Source of the DNA: Ignavibacteria bacterium
GTDB taxonomy: Bacteria; Bacteroidota; Ignavibacteria; Tepidaquicellales; Tepidaquicellaceae
Assembly (NCBI GenBank): GCA_016704345.1
Contig: JADJAH010000011.1
Span: forward strand, 124,001-188,000
Direction of reading: 5' to 3'
Length of the DNA: 64,000 bases
Below, in pieces: positions 44,493 to 53,663 of the stretch. The position numbers were made by a program, and so were the translations under genes. Every line of letters starts with the position of its first letter. Within the stretch, counting starts at the first letter, position 1. Under the pieces are notes generated by a model. That model did no database searches, was not told the DNA's origin, and worked only from the letters and a program-made list of their open reading frames with translations.

Positions 44493-45626
44493 TTAATATC
44501 CGGTTAATTCCACATAACCTCTGCCACTGACCTGTTTAGCACCGGCTGTTCCATTTATTTCCACAGAGCCTTCCCAGTACTTTATTGATACATCAAGAAG
44601 CTGATCCCGGACGACAGGCTTAACAACGAGATCAATATTTTCAGAAGGCATCTTCAGTCTCCAACCGGACGGATATTTTGTTCTGCCGGGACTTTCCCAA
44701 AAATCTGTGACACTCAATGCAACTTCTTCATTTATCAAAAGCCGTGTGTCGCCGTTTGGAAAAACAATTATTCCTTTACTGAATTTGTCCGCGCTGCCGT
44801 CTTGCTTTCGCAATTGGTAGTACATTATTTCCGTGTTGTCATCCAGTTGAAGAGCGAACCAGTCCCAACCCTTCTGATCTTCGCTCAAAGCGCTTGTACT
44901 CCATTCACGATCCATCCATGAAAACCCGCTGACTACAAACTCCTTGCCGTTGATTCTTATCTTCCCATCCGTTTTCAACTTTGTATATGAGTAGTAGTAT
45001 GATGCATTCCCGGGCTGGCTTCCCTTACGGCTCAGACCGCTGTCTCCTTGCAGCACAATTGGTTTTGCAGACTCAAGGAGAAAATCTATCTCCGCATTAT
45101 CTGTCTTTGCCTTTATCTCTATGACCGGAAGATCAAACTTAACATCATTGCCGGATTGAACTATCTGCCAATCTTCCAGCCAAACTTTGAAAGGATTTAT
45201 CTGAGCTCCGGCAAGTCCGTTGCCGTTGCGGCTGAATCTTTCATCGAAGTAAAACTTATCTCCGGAAATATCCGTCACTGTAAAATGCGACATATAGATC
45301 TGATCCGAACTCCAGGCTGAAGTTCTCTCTTTTGGTATTCCTGTCAGCGCTGTTCTGAATACAGTGAATTGATAACCGAATTTTTTCCCGTCTTCCGAAG
45401 TAAGATTGCCGGTGAAATACCACCACTCGGTTCTGAAATCAGGATGCGCTCCGTGATCATCAGGAAAAATGAATCTCCTCTTTTCAAATGCCTTGCTGAA
45501 AGAACTGTCACTTGTCTCACCCATAGCTTTTGACAAACTGATTCCTTCATCTTTATTTACATCTTTCTTGCTCTCACATCCTGACAGCAAAAACAATAAT
45601 ACATTAATCAGAATAAGTCTCTTCAT
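44493..45626 (-). CDS. AttH-like lipocalin-domain lipoprotein (carotenoid 1,2-hydratase family)
   Basis: 377 residues. MKRLILINVLLFLLSGCESK is a lipoprotein signal with lipobox Cys17. RRFIFPDDHGAHPDFRTEWW and YFTGNLTSEDGKKFGYQFTV are the hallmark start of the AttH/CrtC family (H-P-D-F-R-T-E-W-W-Y), and GFSWMDREWSTSALSEDQKG with WDWFALQLDDNTEIMYYQLR is the second lipocalin-like half. AttH proteins travel with an FtsX-type permease and ATPase, as here. The function is not known; lipid or pigment handling at the membrane is likely. It overlaps the permease gene by 4 bases (ATGA). Confidence 0.9.
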   Translation of the reverse strand: MKRLILINVLLFLLSGCESKKDVNKDEGISLSKAMGETSDSSFSKAFEKRRFIFPDDHGAHPDFRTEWWYFTGNLTSEDGKKFGYQFTVFRTALTGIPKERTSAWSSDQIYMSHFTVTDISGDKFYFDERFSRNGNGLAGAQINPFKVWLEDWQIVQSGNDVKFDLPVIEIKAKTDNAEIDFLLESAKPIVLQGDSGLSRKGSQPGNASYYYSYTKLKTDGKIRINGKEFVVSGFSWMDREWSTSALSEDQKGWDWFALQLDDNTEIMYYQLRKQDGSADKFSKGIIVFPNGDTRLLINEEVALSVTDFWESPGRTKYPSGWRLKMPSENIDLVVKPVVRDQLLDVSIKYWEGSVEINGTAGAKQVSGRGYVELTGY

Positions 45627-48157
45627 TCTTCTCTTAATGCGTTTGCGGGTGAAGTGATTGACATCTTATAAGCAGGGTAAAGTCCGGCTAATATGGCCGC
45701 AAAGAGCGAGAGCAATATTGCCTCGATCATGATCGAGGGAATCAGATCAAATTGCATTGTCCATCCGAAGGATCTCTTGTTGATGATGTAAACGAGAATT
45801 GCCGCAAGCACGTTGCCGAGCGGGAGAGCCAGCAATCCGGCAGTGAGTCCCATCATTACTGTTTGAATACCGACCATGCCGAACAACTGTGACGGCAGAA
45901 GCCCGTTTGCGCGGAGTATCCCAAGCTCGCGTTTTCGCTCAAGCTGTAATGACATCAGCGAGCTGAGAATGCCAATGAATGCAACAATCACCGAAAGTAA
46001 TTGCAGTACTTTCGCGACAAGAAATGTTCTGTCGAAGATCTCTATTGATGTATCTCTGAGAAACTTGAAACTTCTCACAACAATCTGCTGACCGTCTGTA
46101 TCAAGCATTTGGATTTTTTCTTTAAGAGTATTCAAATCAAATCCTTCTTTTACATAGGCTGATATTCCTGATACTCCTTTTACATTCCAGTGTTTTTTGA
46201 AATGAGTGTGATACATTGTTACAAGCCCCTGATCAGAGGCATAGTCATAATAAACTCCGGCAACTCTGAACTCGCGCATGCCGTTGTCTGTCTTAAGAGC
46301 CAGCATGGAGCCGACTTCAAGATCATGCCTGTATGCAAACGGTTCGGAAATCAACAGCTCTCCCTCTTCAAATCTTTTCCAAGCATCGGCGGGCTCTCCT
46401 TCCTTGAATTGAAATCCGGAATGGTTTCGCTGACTGATTCCGGAGGATATGAGATGATATGTCTTTTCGTCCTGATTAATCTCAATCTCCCTGTAAAAAT
46501 TTATGTCCGCTACTTCATCGAGCGCCCTGACCTTTTCCAGCAAGTCCTCTGACAACACCGCATCATTTCTTCTTGAGACAAGACTCGGCGCCGAGATGAA
46601 AATATCCGCATTGAGTCTGGACTCAAGCCAATCGATCACAGTGCTTCTGAAACTGCTGATCATTGTTCCGACACCTACTGTTGCAGCAACCGCGAGCGAA
46701 AGCGCGGCAATCGCAACGTATGTTCTGCTGATGTTCTGTACAATGGAGCGGGACGCAATTTTTCCCGTGATGCCAAAGAGATATTTGAATAAGGGAGATA
46801 AAATTTTCTCAACAAGAATTATGATAACAGGTGTAAGCAATGCAAAGCCGATTATGATCGGAAGAATTCCAAAATAACTTAACCAAATATTCTTTGTCGG
46901 AATGAGCAATATCAGAATTCCGGCAATGATTGTTGCCAACCCTGTGATACTCATTGCCGGCACTTTTTTCAGGAGTGATGATTCCTGTTCCGATCGTATC
47001 ATTGCAGACCTCGGATGGACTGAAGATGCTTCCCTTGCCGGTTTGATTGCTGAAAGCAAAGTAGCAAAGATTCCCAGTGCAATACCTTTTGCAATTATCA
47101 TCGGAGAGATATAAATTTCACGGACGGAGACTACATAATACAGATCGTTGATTGTCTGTGAGATAAAGATCAACAGATACTTTGAGATAAAGTATGCCGC
47201 GAGAAATCCTGCCGCTGTTCCGATGATGCCAATAATCAAAGCTTCGCGGATCACCATGGTTGTGATCTCATTTGAAGTCACACCAATTGAACGAAGCGTT
47301 CCTATGAGTACTTTTCTTCTTACAACGGAGAAAGTCATTGTGTTGTAAATAAGAAACAGTCCGACAATGAGAGCAAGCAAACTTAATGACTGCAGATTTA
47401 TGTTGAATGCCTCAAGCATTTGTTCGGCCGTCTGTGAGCGCGAACCTGACTTCTGCAAATCATATCCATCAGGCAAGATGCTCCGCAATCTTTTCTCTTC
47501 ATCAGCGCTTCCCGCAATTACATCAATGTAATCGATCCTGTTGATCTTGCCGGTAAGTTCCTGTGCAGTTGCAATATCGCAGATGAAAAGATTTTCCAGT
47601 GTTGAAGTGTTCCGTTCGTCTTCTGTGATCTTTCCGGATATGTAAAGTGTCCTTTCCTTACCGCCAATGAAAACTTTCAAAGAGTCACCGACTTTCATTT
47701 TAAGCTCAGCTAAGCTTCCGTTTGATAGTACTACGGAATTCGGTCCGGTGAGAAAGTCTTTCAACTCGCCGTCAATTGATGTACCCGTATTTGAAAGGTA
47801 ATCCCTGAACGGGCGCTCAGCGAACAGATCAACACCGAGCAGTTTGAATATCTTCTTTCCTGAATCGGGGATGCTTACGTATGATTCAATAACCGGAGCA
47901 ATGTTCTTTAAACCATCCCTTACTCTGAGGTTAAAATAGATTGAATCCGGAATGCCTTCAGATGTTCCGATGATCTGATGAGTTGATTTTCCTGCGACTG
48001 CATTCATTGAAAGATTGAATGCCTTGCCGGAGCTGTGATTGGCGATGTCAATTGAAACTACTATTGCAACTCCCATTGCAATCCCGAGTATTGAAAGTCC
48101 GAATTGCCACGGGTGTTTGATTAGGTAGCGAAGACTTGATCTGGTGAGACTATTCAA
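45623..48157 (-). CDS. FtsX-like ABC transporter permease
   Basis: 844 residues. One membrane helix near the N-terminus (FGLSILGIAMGVAIVVSIDI), a large periplasmic domain, then three helices (LALIVGLFLIYNTMTFSVVR, IIGIIGTAAGFLAAYFISKY, IIAKGIALGIFATLLSAIKP) with the FtsX signature RRKVLIGTLRSIGVTSNEIT, a repeat of this layout in the second half, and RKRELGILRANGLLPSQLFG near the C-terminus. Two FtsX domains in one chain are typical of lipoprotein- or lipid-moving MacB/LolE-type permeases. It overlaps the ATPase gene by 8 bases and the AttH lipoprotein gene by 4, so these form one transporter operon. Confidence 0.93.
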   Translation of the reverse strand: MNSLTRSSLRYLIKHPWQFGLSILGIAMGVAIVVSIDIANHSSGKAFNLSMNAVAGKSTHQIIGTSEGIPDSIYFNLRVRDGLKNIAPVIESYVSIPDSGKKIFKLLGVDLFAERPFRDYLSNTGTSIDGELKDFLTGPNSVVLSNGSLAELKMKVGDSLKVFIGGKERTLYISGKITEDERNTSTLENLFICDIATAQELTGKINRIDYIDVIAGSADEEKRLRSILPDGYDLQKSGSRSQTAEQMLEAFNINLQSLSLLALIVGLFLIYNTMTFSVVRRKVLIGTLRSIGVTSNEITTMVIREALIIGIIGTAAGFLAAYFISKYLLIFISQTINDLYYVVSVREIYISPMIIAKGIALGIFATLLSAIKPAREASSVHPRSAMIRSEQESSLLKKVPAMSITGLATIIAGILILLIPTKNIWLSYFGILPIIIGFALLTPVIIILVEKILSPLFKYLFGITGKIASRSIVQNISRTYVAIAALSLAVAATVGVGTMISSFRSTVIDWLESRLNADIFISAPSLVSRRNDAVLSEDLLEKVRALDEVADINFYREIEINQDEKTYHLISSGISQRNHSGFQFKEGEPADAWKRFEEGELLISEPFAYRHDLEVGSMLALKTDNGMREFRVAGVYYDYASDQGLVTMYHTHFKKHWNVKGVSGISAYVKEGFDLNTLKEKIQMLDTDGQQIVVRSFKFLRDTSIEIFDRTFLVAKVLQLLSVIVAFIGILSSLMSLQLERKRELGILRANGLLPSQLFGMVGIQTVMMGLTAGLLALPLGNVLAAILVYIINKRSFGWTMQFDLIPSIMIEAILLSLFAAILAGLYPAYKMSITSPANALREE

Positions 48158-48833
48158 GATATGCTTCCTTCAATGTTTCAGTCAGCTTACCGTCTTTCAT
48201 AGAATAGATTTTGTCTGCAAGTCCGATGACATCTTTGCTGTGCGTGACCATTATCATTGTCTTGCCCTTTTGCTTCACTACTCTGTCGAGCAGATCAACT
48301 ATTTGCAGGCCTGTTTCATAGTCAAGATTGCCTGTTGGTTCATCTGCAAGAATTATGGCGGGATTATGAATGAGCGCTCGTGCAATTGCAATTCGCTGCT
48401 GCTCGCCGCCGGAAAGTTTTTCGGGAAAGGAATTTGCCTTATCCGGCAATCCTACTTCGTTTAGGATCGCTGTGATTTTGTCATCACCGTCTTTGATGCC
48501 GTTAAGCTCAAGAGGAAGCTGCAGGTTCTCGGTAACCGTCAATGTTGGGATAAGATTGAAGAACTGAAAAATGAATCCGATCTTATTTCTTCGTATCAAA
48601 GTTCTTTCCTTTTCCGAGAGTCCGGTAACTTTTGCGCCGTCAATTGTGACCGAACCTTCGTCAGGCAGGTCAATGCCGCTTATTATGTTGAGCAGTGTGG
48701 ATTTCCCGGAGCCGCTCTTGCCGAAAAGTATAATTATCTCACCGTCTGAAATTGTTAGGTCGAGATCTTTGAGAACATTCTGTTTGGTGTTTCCTTCGGT
48801 ATAATGTTTACCGATCTTACTAAGCTCTATCAT
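48150..48833 (-). CDS. ABC transporter ATP-binding protein (LolD/MacB type)
   Basis: 227 residues. Walker A LFGKSGSGKSTLL (about 35-47), Q-loop IGFIFQFFNLIPTLTVTENL, signature KLSGGEQQRIAIARALIHNP, Walker B IILADEPTGNLD and switch MIMVTHSKDV. F-F-N-L-I-P-T-L-T-V-x-E-N is characteristic of the LolD/MacB/FtsE group. It powers the FtsX permease encoded downstream. It is the first gene of the minus-strand operon ending in the SDR gene. Cytosolic face of the inner membrane. Confidence 0.95.
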   Translation of the reverse strand: MIELSKIGKHYTEGNTKQNVLKDLDLTISDGEIIILFGKSGSGKSTLLNIISGIDLPDEGSVTIDGAKVTGLSEKERTLIRRNKIGFIFQFFNLIPTLTVTENLQLPLELNGIKDGDDKITAILNEVGLPDKANSFPEKLSGGEQQRIAIARALIHNPAIILADEPTGNLDYETGLQIVDLLDRVVKQKGKTMIMVTHSKDVIGLADKIYSMKDGKLTETLKEAYLE

Positions 48834-48951
48834 TAAATTTTTATGGTTTCAATGCAGGTTTATTCTCGTGGTCATTTGTGTACAAATTACAAGTAAGAGA
48901 ATTAGTTGAAATGGCATAATAGTTCCTAAGAGAAGTTGCAGATTTCAAATG

Positions 48952-49085
48952 ACAAATTACATTTGTCTATTTTCGTAATTCGTAATTCTTAATTTATTCA
49001 TCCAAATCCATGCCTGTCTCAAGGTCTTATCACCGACACAAAATTCGTCGCGTTGTTGTCAGCAACCGATGATCCGAAGCATCAT
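48952..49085. repeat. Duplicated 3' end of the secreted serine hydrolase gene
   Basis: This segment repeats the block at 49757-49977: AATTACATTTGTCTATTTTC, the AATTCGT heptamer (two to three units here, fourteen there), TTATTCATCCAAATCC, and then the antisense of the last ~20 codons of the hydrolase (AAGGTCTTATCAC...). The coding match decays by indels toward 49085. It is a broken partial duplication with no function visible. Confidence 0.75.
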
Positions 49086-49238
49086 AAGTGAATATCAATG
49101 TAAGTGGTTATATGAATTTGAAGAAGTTAGAAGTGATTTTCCGATCTTTAAGCATTCTATTCCTTGGCTTAGGTTAATTTGAAACAATTCTTTCATAGGG
49201 GTTTGGAAAGGAGATGTATTCAGTCAAAAAGAGACAGA

Positions 49239-49550
49239 CTATTTAATCTTCTTGATGGCAGGATTATTCTTTAACTCTCTCTTGCTGTGATGAATTGTCA
49301 AAACATCTATCCGAATGTCATTTATGATATAGTATATAAGTCTGTAATTGCCCAGAATTATTTCTCTGACTCCATTATTACCAATTTCCGGAACAATTCT
49401 TCCGGCTTTAGGATGTTCGCTTATGATTTCTTCTGCTTGAAAAAATCTCTCAACCTGAATTCTTGCAAATCTTTCAGAATCTCTCGAAATGAATTGGGCT
49501 ATGTTTTCAATATCTTCGAGTGATTGTAGTGTCCATCTTATTTCAACCAT
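49239..49550 (-). CDS. RelE/ParE-family toxin
   Basis: 103 residues. MVEIRWTLQSLEDIENIAQF, FISRDSERFARIQVERFFQA, PKAGRIVPEIGNNGVREIIL and GNYRLIYYIINDIRIDVLTI with HHSKREL form the complete RelE/ParE fold (G-R-x-V-P-E then R-E-x-x-x-G-x-Y-R-x-x-Y). The toxin acts on ribosome-bound mRNA or gyrase; which cannot be told. It overlaps the upstream antitoxin gene by 13 bases. Confidence 0.9.
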   Translation of the reverse strand: MVEIRWTLQSLEDIENIAQFISRDSERFARIQVERFFQAEEIISEHPKAGRIVPEIGNNGVREIILGNYRLIYYIINDIRIDVLTIHHSKRELKNNPAIKKIK

Positions 49551-49720
49551 TTTCTTAATTTCTTCTTTGCATCCTTTGTTGATTTTGTCTTACCTGATTT
49601 AGATTGTTCAAGGCCAATCTCAATCTTCTGCAAGAGAACCACCCTGTCCACGAGATCATCAACTGAAAATCTCGATGGGAGCTTCTTTACTGTCGCTAAA
49701 ACTTTATTCTTAGTAAGCAT
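49538..49720 (-). CDS. Antitoxin partner of the RelE/ParE toxin
   Basis: 60 residues: MLTKNKVLATVKKLPSRFSV, DDLVDRVVLLQKIEIGLEQS and KSGKTKSTKDAKKKLRKWLK. The helical N-terminal half, DDLxDRxxLLxKIExGLxQ and a basic C-terminus are the common pattern of short antitoxins beside RelE/ParE toxins in Bacteroidota. Identified by position, overlap and pattern rather than by a named family. Confidence 0.8.
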   Translation of the reverse strand: MLTKNKVLATVKKLPSRFSVDDLVDRVVLLQKIEIGLEQSKSGKTKSTKDAKKKLRKWLK

Positions 49721-49780
49721 ATTTTTTTCAAAACTTAGTTCATATGGAACTTCTTTTCAATTACATTTGTCTATTTTCGT

Positions 49781-49878
49781 AATTCGTAATTCGTAATTCG
49801 TAATTCGTAATTCGTAATTCGTAATTCGTAATTCGTAATTCGTAATTCGTAATTCGTAATTCGTAATTCGTAATTCGT
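49781..49878. repeat. Tandem array of AATTCGT (14 units)
   Basis: Fourteen uninterrupted perfect copies of the heptamer AATTCGT, downstream of the serine hydrolase gene. The duplicate at 48973-48990 has only two or three, so the array expanded after the duplication. Slippage at this site should make the length vary between strains. Confidence 0.95.
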
Positions 49879-49907
49879 AATTTATTCATCCAAATCCCTG
49901 CCCTTTC

Positions 49908-51563
49908 TCAAGGTCTTATCACAGAAACAAAATTCGCTGCATTGTTGTCAGCTATCGAACCATCCGAAGCATCAACGAGATTGTCACCCGTGATATCCGT
50001 CAAAAAATATCCCTGTGCAAAAATGAATGCATCATTATCAATCTCTGAAAGATCAAAGGCGTCCACAATTGCATCACCGTTTACGTCGCCGCTGTAAATC
50101 GAATATCGCAGCGGTGAGTTATCCGCAAGTGCAAGATTGTTTCCGTAAGCAGTTGACTGATTTGAAACGAATTCATATTGATCTGCCGATCCTGCAGTAA
50201 GATTAACAGGTAATTTGCTCCATGTTTCAATACTGTTTCTGTGCTTCAAAGTTATGTAATAGTTTCCGCTTGTCACTTTCTGAAGCCTGAACAAACCGGA
50301 GAATGTACTTGAATCCAGTATAGCGGTTGATGAATCAACTATCGTGTATGGAAAAAATGAATTACGAATGAAGACAGTTGCAGTATCACTCATTCTCATC
50401 TTCTCATAACTGTTGTCATAGAATCCTTCGATTATTGCCGATAGAGTAAGGTCAACACCAATTTGAGGCAATGGATTTCTTAAGACAGTATTAAGCAATG
50501 CAACTGCAATGGCAACCGGGTTCACACCCAACTGATTAACAAGCACTGTTATGCTCATATTCAGGGTTGTGTCGAATAACATGCATGATGTGTAACCTCT
50601 GATATCGCCGCTATGGCCGAACAATACTCTTCCGTTGATCACATATCTTGTCACTCCCAAACCATAAACAAATCCTGATTGCGGAGTGAAGTTCAGCATC
50701 TGAGACATTGAAGACTGAGCAAGAAGTTGTCCGCCGAATAAGTTCTGATACCACCTGCTTGTATTCTCGGAGTTAGAATACATCGCTCCCGCCGTCCACG
50801 CCGCACTTAGCAGAGATGTTCTCGGAGTTGCGTTGATATCAATTCCGTTTGCCCATGGATGAGCAATTGTATCCTGTACAATTTCTTCAACCGCAAGAAA
50901 TGTGTCGTCGAGTCCGAGAGGATCCAGTATAAGTTCATTGAGCTTTGCACTGACCTGTTCTCCGGCAGCGCTTTTGATGATCATTCCCAGTATGATGTAA
51001 TTCGTATTCGAATACCTGAAGCTCTGTCCTTTGGGAAAATATGGTGTTGAAAGAAATGTGTTGAGAATTTCTTCGGGAGTCCAATGCCTGTTGGGATTTG
51101 CGAGAATTGAGTCAGCATATCCCGGCTTTTCCGAAATACTGAATATGCCGCTCGTGTGATTGAGAAGTTGTCTGATTGTAATTGTTGAATCAACAAAAAC
51201 GAATCTTGGAATCCATTTGTAGAGTGAATCTTCCAATTTGATTACATTCATTTCTGCCAGCTTCAATGCAAGAGCCGACATGAAAGTTTTTGTGTTGCTG
51301 CCTATGCCGAGATACATTCCGGGAGTGATGTTAACGCCGCTGTGTGAAACGCCGCTTACGCCCTGCCATAATCCATGTCCCGGAATAATCACAGAAGCTG
51401 AAACTCCTTTGAAATTCTGTGATGTGCGGATACTGTCAATAGTGAATTGAAGTTTGGATGTAAGAGTGGAGTCGAATGCAAATGATGACTTACTGATGAC
51501 AAAAATCATTTGCACGAAGAGGTATATCGGAAAGAACCTCTTAGCGGAAAAAAGTCTGATCAT
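49908..51563 (-). CDS. Secreted class C beta-lactamase-like serine hydrolase with dockerin-like C-terminus
   Basis: 551 residues. A signal peptide (FFPIYLFVQMIFVISKSSFA) leads into the beta-lactamase/transpeptidase-like fold: S-x-x-K at 89-92 (GIGSNTKTFM), Y-x-N in FRYSNTNYIILGM (about 180) and HSGD in FGHSGDIRGYTS. The final ~190 residues (from about 365) repeat the module of the secreted protein at 8590-11697: a beta domain (YYITLKHRNSIETWSKLPV) and two dockerin-like loops (GDVNGDAIVDAFDLSEIDND, DITGDNLVDASDGS). Such enzymes hydrolyse peptides or esters; probably exported. It reads away from the RelE/ParE pair on the same strand, with the heptamer array between. Confidence 0.9.
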   Translation of the reverse strand: MIRLFSAKRFFPIYLFVQMIFVISKSSFAFDSTLTSKLQFTIDSIRTSQNFKGVSASVIIPGHGLWQGVSGVSHSGVNITPGMYLGIGSNTKTFMSALALKLAEMNVIKLEDSLYKWIPRFVFVDSTITIRQLLNHTSGIFSISEKPGYADSILANPNRHWTPEEILNTFLSTPYFPKGQSFRYSNTNYIILGMIIKSAAGEQVSAKLNELILDPLGLDDTFLAVEEIVQDTIAHPWANGIDINATPRTSLLSAAWTAGAMYSNSENTSRWYQNLFGGQLLAQSSMSQMLNFTPQSGFVYGLGVTRYVINGRVLFGHSGDIRGYTSCMLFDTTLNMSITVLVNQLGVNPVAIAVALLNTVLRNPLPQIGVDLTLSAIIEGFYDNSYEKMRMSDTATVFIRNSFFPYTIVDSSTAILDSSTFSGLFRLQKVTSGNYYITLKHRNSIETWSKLPVNLTAGSADQYEFVSNQSTAYGNNLALADNSPLRYSIYSGDVNGDAIVDAFDLSEIDNDAFIFAQGYFLTDITGDNLVDASDGSIADNNAANFVSVIRP

Positions 51564-51733
51564 TGATTGATGAATGTGCGCAAATGTTTGTATCTATTAC
51601 TTTGAAAAGAAATTCTGAATCAGCTATAAAAATATTTCTAAGCATCATTTTCCCAGGACTGTGTAGATGTTTCCACAGTTGACAAACCAGTCAGCAATTG
51701 AATCTCAAATTCCTAATTCCTAATTCTGAATTC

Positions 51734-53383
51734 TTAATTGATAACAATCTCTCCTGCTCTGCGGTATGCATTCATCAGGTCAACAACTCCACCCGACTTT
51801 GAAAGCTCTCCGAATTTTGTATTCTTCTTGTTCCTTACTTTCACTACAAGACCGTCATACTGACGTGCCGATGACATGATCACTTCTTTAAGTTGCTGGG
51901 CAGTAAGCGCAGGATAGTATGATTTAAGTACCGCAGCAACCCCGGATACAACAGGTGCCGCCATGCTTGTACCATTGAGTGGCTCATACTTTCCTTCAGG
52001 AAAAGTTGAATTGATCTGAACTCCCGGCGCAAAAATATCCACGACTTCCTTTGAAAAATTGCTGAACTGAGCAAGCAGATCGAATTGAGAATTTTTGTTC
52101 TCAGGATCTTTTTCCTGATTCCACGTCTTCATCCATGAACTGGCGCCGACAACGAGCATATTGGAGAAATAAGTTTTTGTGCTTCCGTCGGAGATAAATT
52201 TTCTCGGATAGTTGATTCGCTTCGAAACGTCTATTCCTTCATTTCCTGCTGACACTACAAACAGCACTCCTCTTTCCTCAGCATATTTTATAGCTTCAAC
52301 AACAAGTTCAGGATCCGGCGAAAAATATTTACCGGCAGACATGTTGATAATGCTCGCGCCGTTATCCACTGCATATCGAATGGCATTTGCAACATCCTTA
52401 TCCCGCTCGTCACCCTCGTTTGGAACTGCTCTCAGAAGCATAAGTTTTGCAAAAGGCGCCTGGCCGGTTTTCTTCGATGCTATGATACCGGCAACATGTG
52501 TTCCGTGGCCTTGCTCTTTCTCATCCACATTCGGATTGCCGTAACCTTTTTCATAGCGATCATCTGGATTGTCGCCAACAAGAATATAAGTTGAGGTTGT
52601 ATCAAACAAATGCTTCGATTTGATTTCATACTGATCCCGAAGCTTCAGCACATCTTCTTTCTTAGCACCATAGAGCAGATACACTCCGAGTATCACAGAT
52701 GCCGCGTCCGAATATTTACCTTCAAGATTCATTGAAATTCCCTGTAGCTTTTCAGGATCGGTAGTGATATTTTTTTGCCGAAGAATTTTCTCTGCATCCT
52801 CAAGGTCATTAATAGTCCATTTAATACCTTCATAGGTTGACATTACTTCATCATATTTGTCATCGTACTCTGCCTGCACTTTCTTGAAATATTCATCAAA
52901 GGACGGAGTGTTAAGATCCTTCAGCCGCTTTAGTTCACGGGCAACTTCGTATGAAATATATTTTGCATTGCCGAGAAAATTCCAGCCGTTGATGTCATCG
53001 ATGTATCCGTTTTCATCATCATCAATACCCGGTGAACCGTTCGCTTCCTTCTCGTTGATCCAGATATTTTCTTTCAGATCCGGATGATCTGTATCAAAGC
53101 CGGAATCAATCACGCCTACAATCACTTCTTTTCTTTCGGGGATGAAATCAAGCGTCTGAATATATTTATAGAATGCCTTTGTTCTTACACCTTCGTAGCC
53201 GTCGGTTTCAGGATCAAGCAGAGCCCAGTCGGGCAGGTCACCGTCTGTAATGCCTGAGAAACCGGACATGAGATAGTTATTACTATGATAGGCAACTTGA
53301 GTTTCCGGAAGACGAAATCCGGAGAATATGATTAAGAGAACAAGGGCTGTAAGAAACGGTTTATGTTTTCGGTTAGATTTCAT
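51734..53383 (-). CDS. S8 family (subtilisin-like) serine peptidase, secreted
   Basis: 549 residues from the ATG at 53381-53383, which gives a clean signal peptide (SNRKHKPFLTALVLLIIFSG); the longer frame to 53443 adds a non-signal extension. Catalytic triad: Asp93 in VIDSGFDTDHPDL, His near 293 in GHGTHVAGIIASKK, Ser near 472 in NGTSMAAPVVSGVAAVLK, with SAGNEG for the oxyanion region. An unusual insertion of about 170 residues between Asp and His is highly charged and helical. It probably degrades proteins outside the cell. The C-terminus lacks a sorting domain, so it may stay periplasmic or on the surface. Confidence 0.93.
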   Translation of the reverse strand: MKSNRKHKPFLTALVLLIIFSGFRLPETQVAYHSNNYLMSGFSGITDGDLPDWALLDPETDGYEGVRTKAFYKYIQTLDFIPERKEVIVGVIDSGFDTDHPDLKENIWINEKEANGSPGIDDDENGYIDDINGWNFLGNAKYISYEVARELKRLKDLNTPSFDEYFKKVQAEYDDKYDEVMSTYEGIKWTINDLEDAEKILRQKNITTDPEKLQGISMNLEGKYSDAASVILGVYLLYGAKKEDVLKLRDQYEIKSKHLFDTTSTYILVGDNPDDRYEKGYGNPNVDEKEQGHGTHVAGIIASKKTGQAPFAKLMLLRAVPNEGDERDKDVANAIRYAVDNGASIINMSAGKYFSPDPELVVEAIKYAEERGVLFVVSAGNEGIDVSKRINYPRKFISDGSTKTYFSNMLVVGASSWMKTWNQEKDPENKNSQFDLLAQFSNFSKEVVDIFAPGVQINSTFPEGKYEPLNGTSMAAPVVSGVAAVLKSYYPALTAQQLKEVIMSSARQYDGLVVKVRNKKNTKFGELSKSGGVVDLMNAYRRAGEIVIN

Positions 53384-53663
53384 TTTGTTGTTTAGGTGTA
53401 GATCGTTAATGTTGATTTTGAAATTAGGTAATGGCATAAACAATGTTAAGTCTCAAAAAAATTGCAACGGGTTGTTTTTCTTACACTACTTAATTGTGGA
53501 TTTTTGACATGTGTCTAGAGCCATTTTGATCTCGAGAAAATATTTTGGGAAGCAATGATACCCGAGACATCCGGAAGTACGGCAACCCTCTTGCAGATTG
53601 AAACTGATTTCGGTTAGTCTTAAAGACTTTGATTCCCGAATTGAAGTTGTTGAATGAGTTATA

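Noticed and set aside
49757..49880. CRISPR-like look of the repeats at 49780-49880
   Set aside because: The units are 7 bases with no spacers and no cas genes are near. It is a simple tandem repeat.
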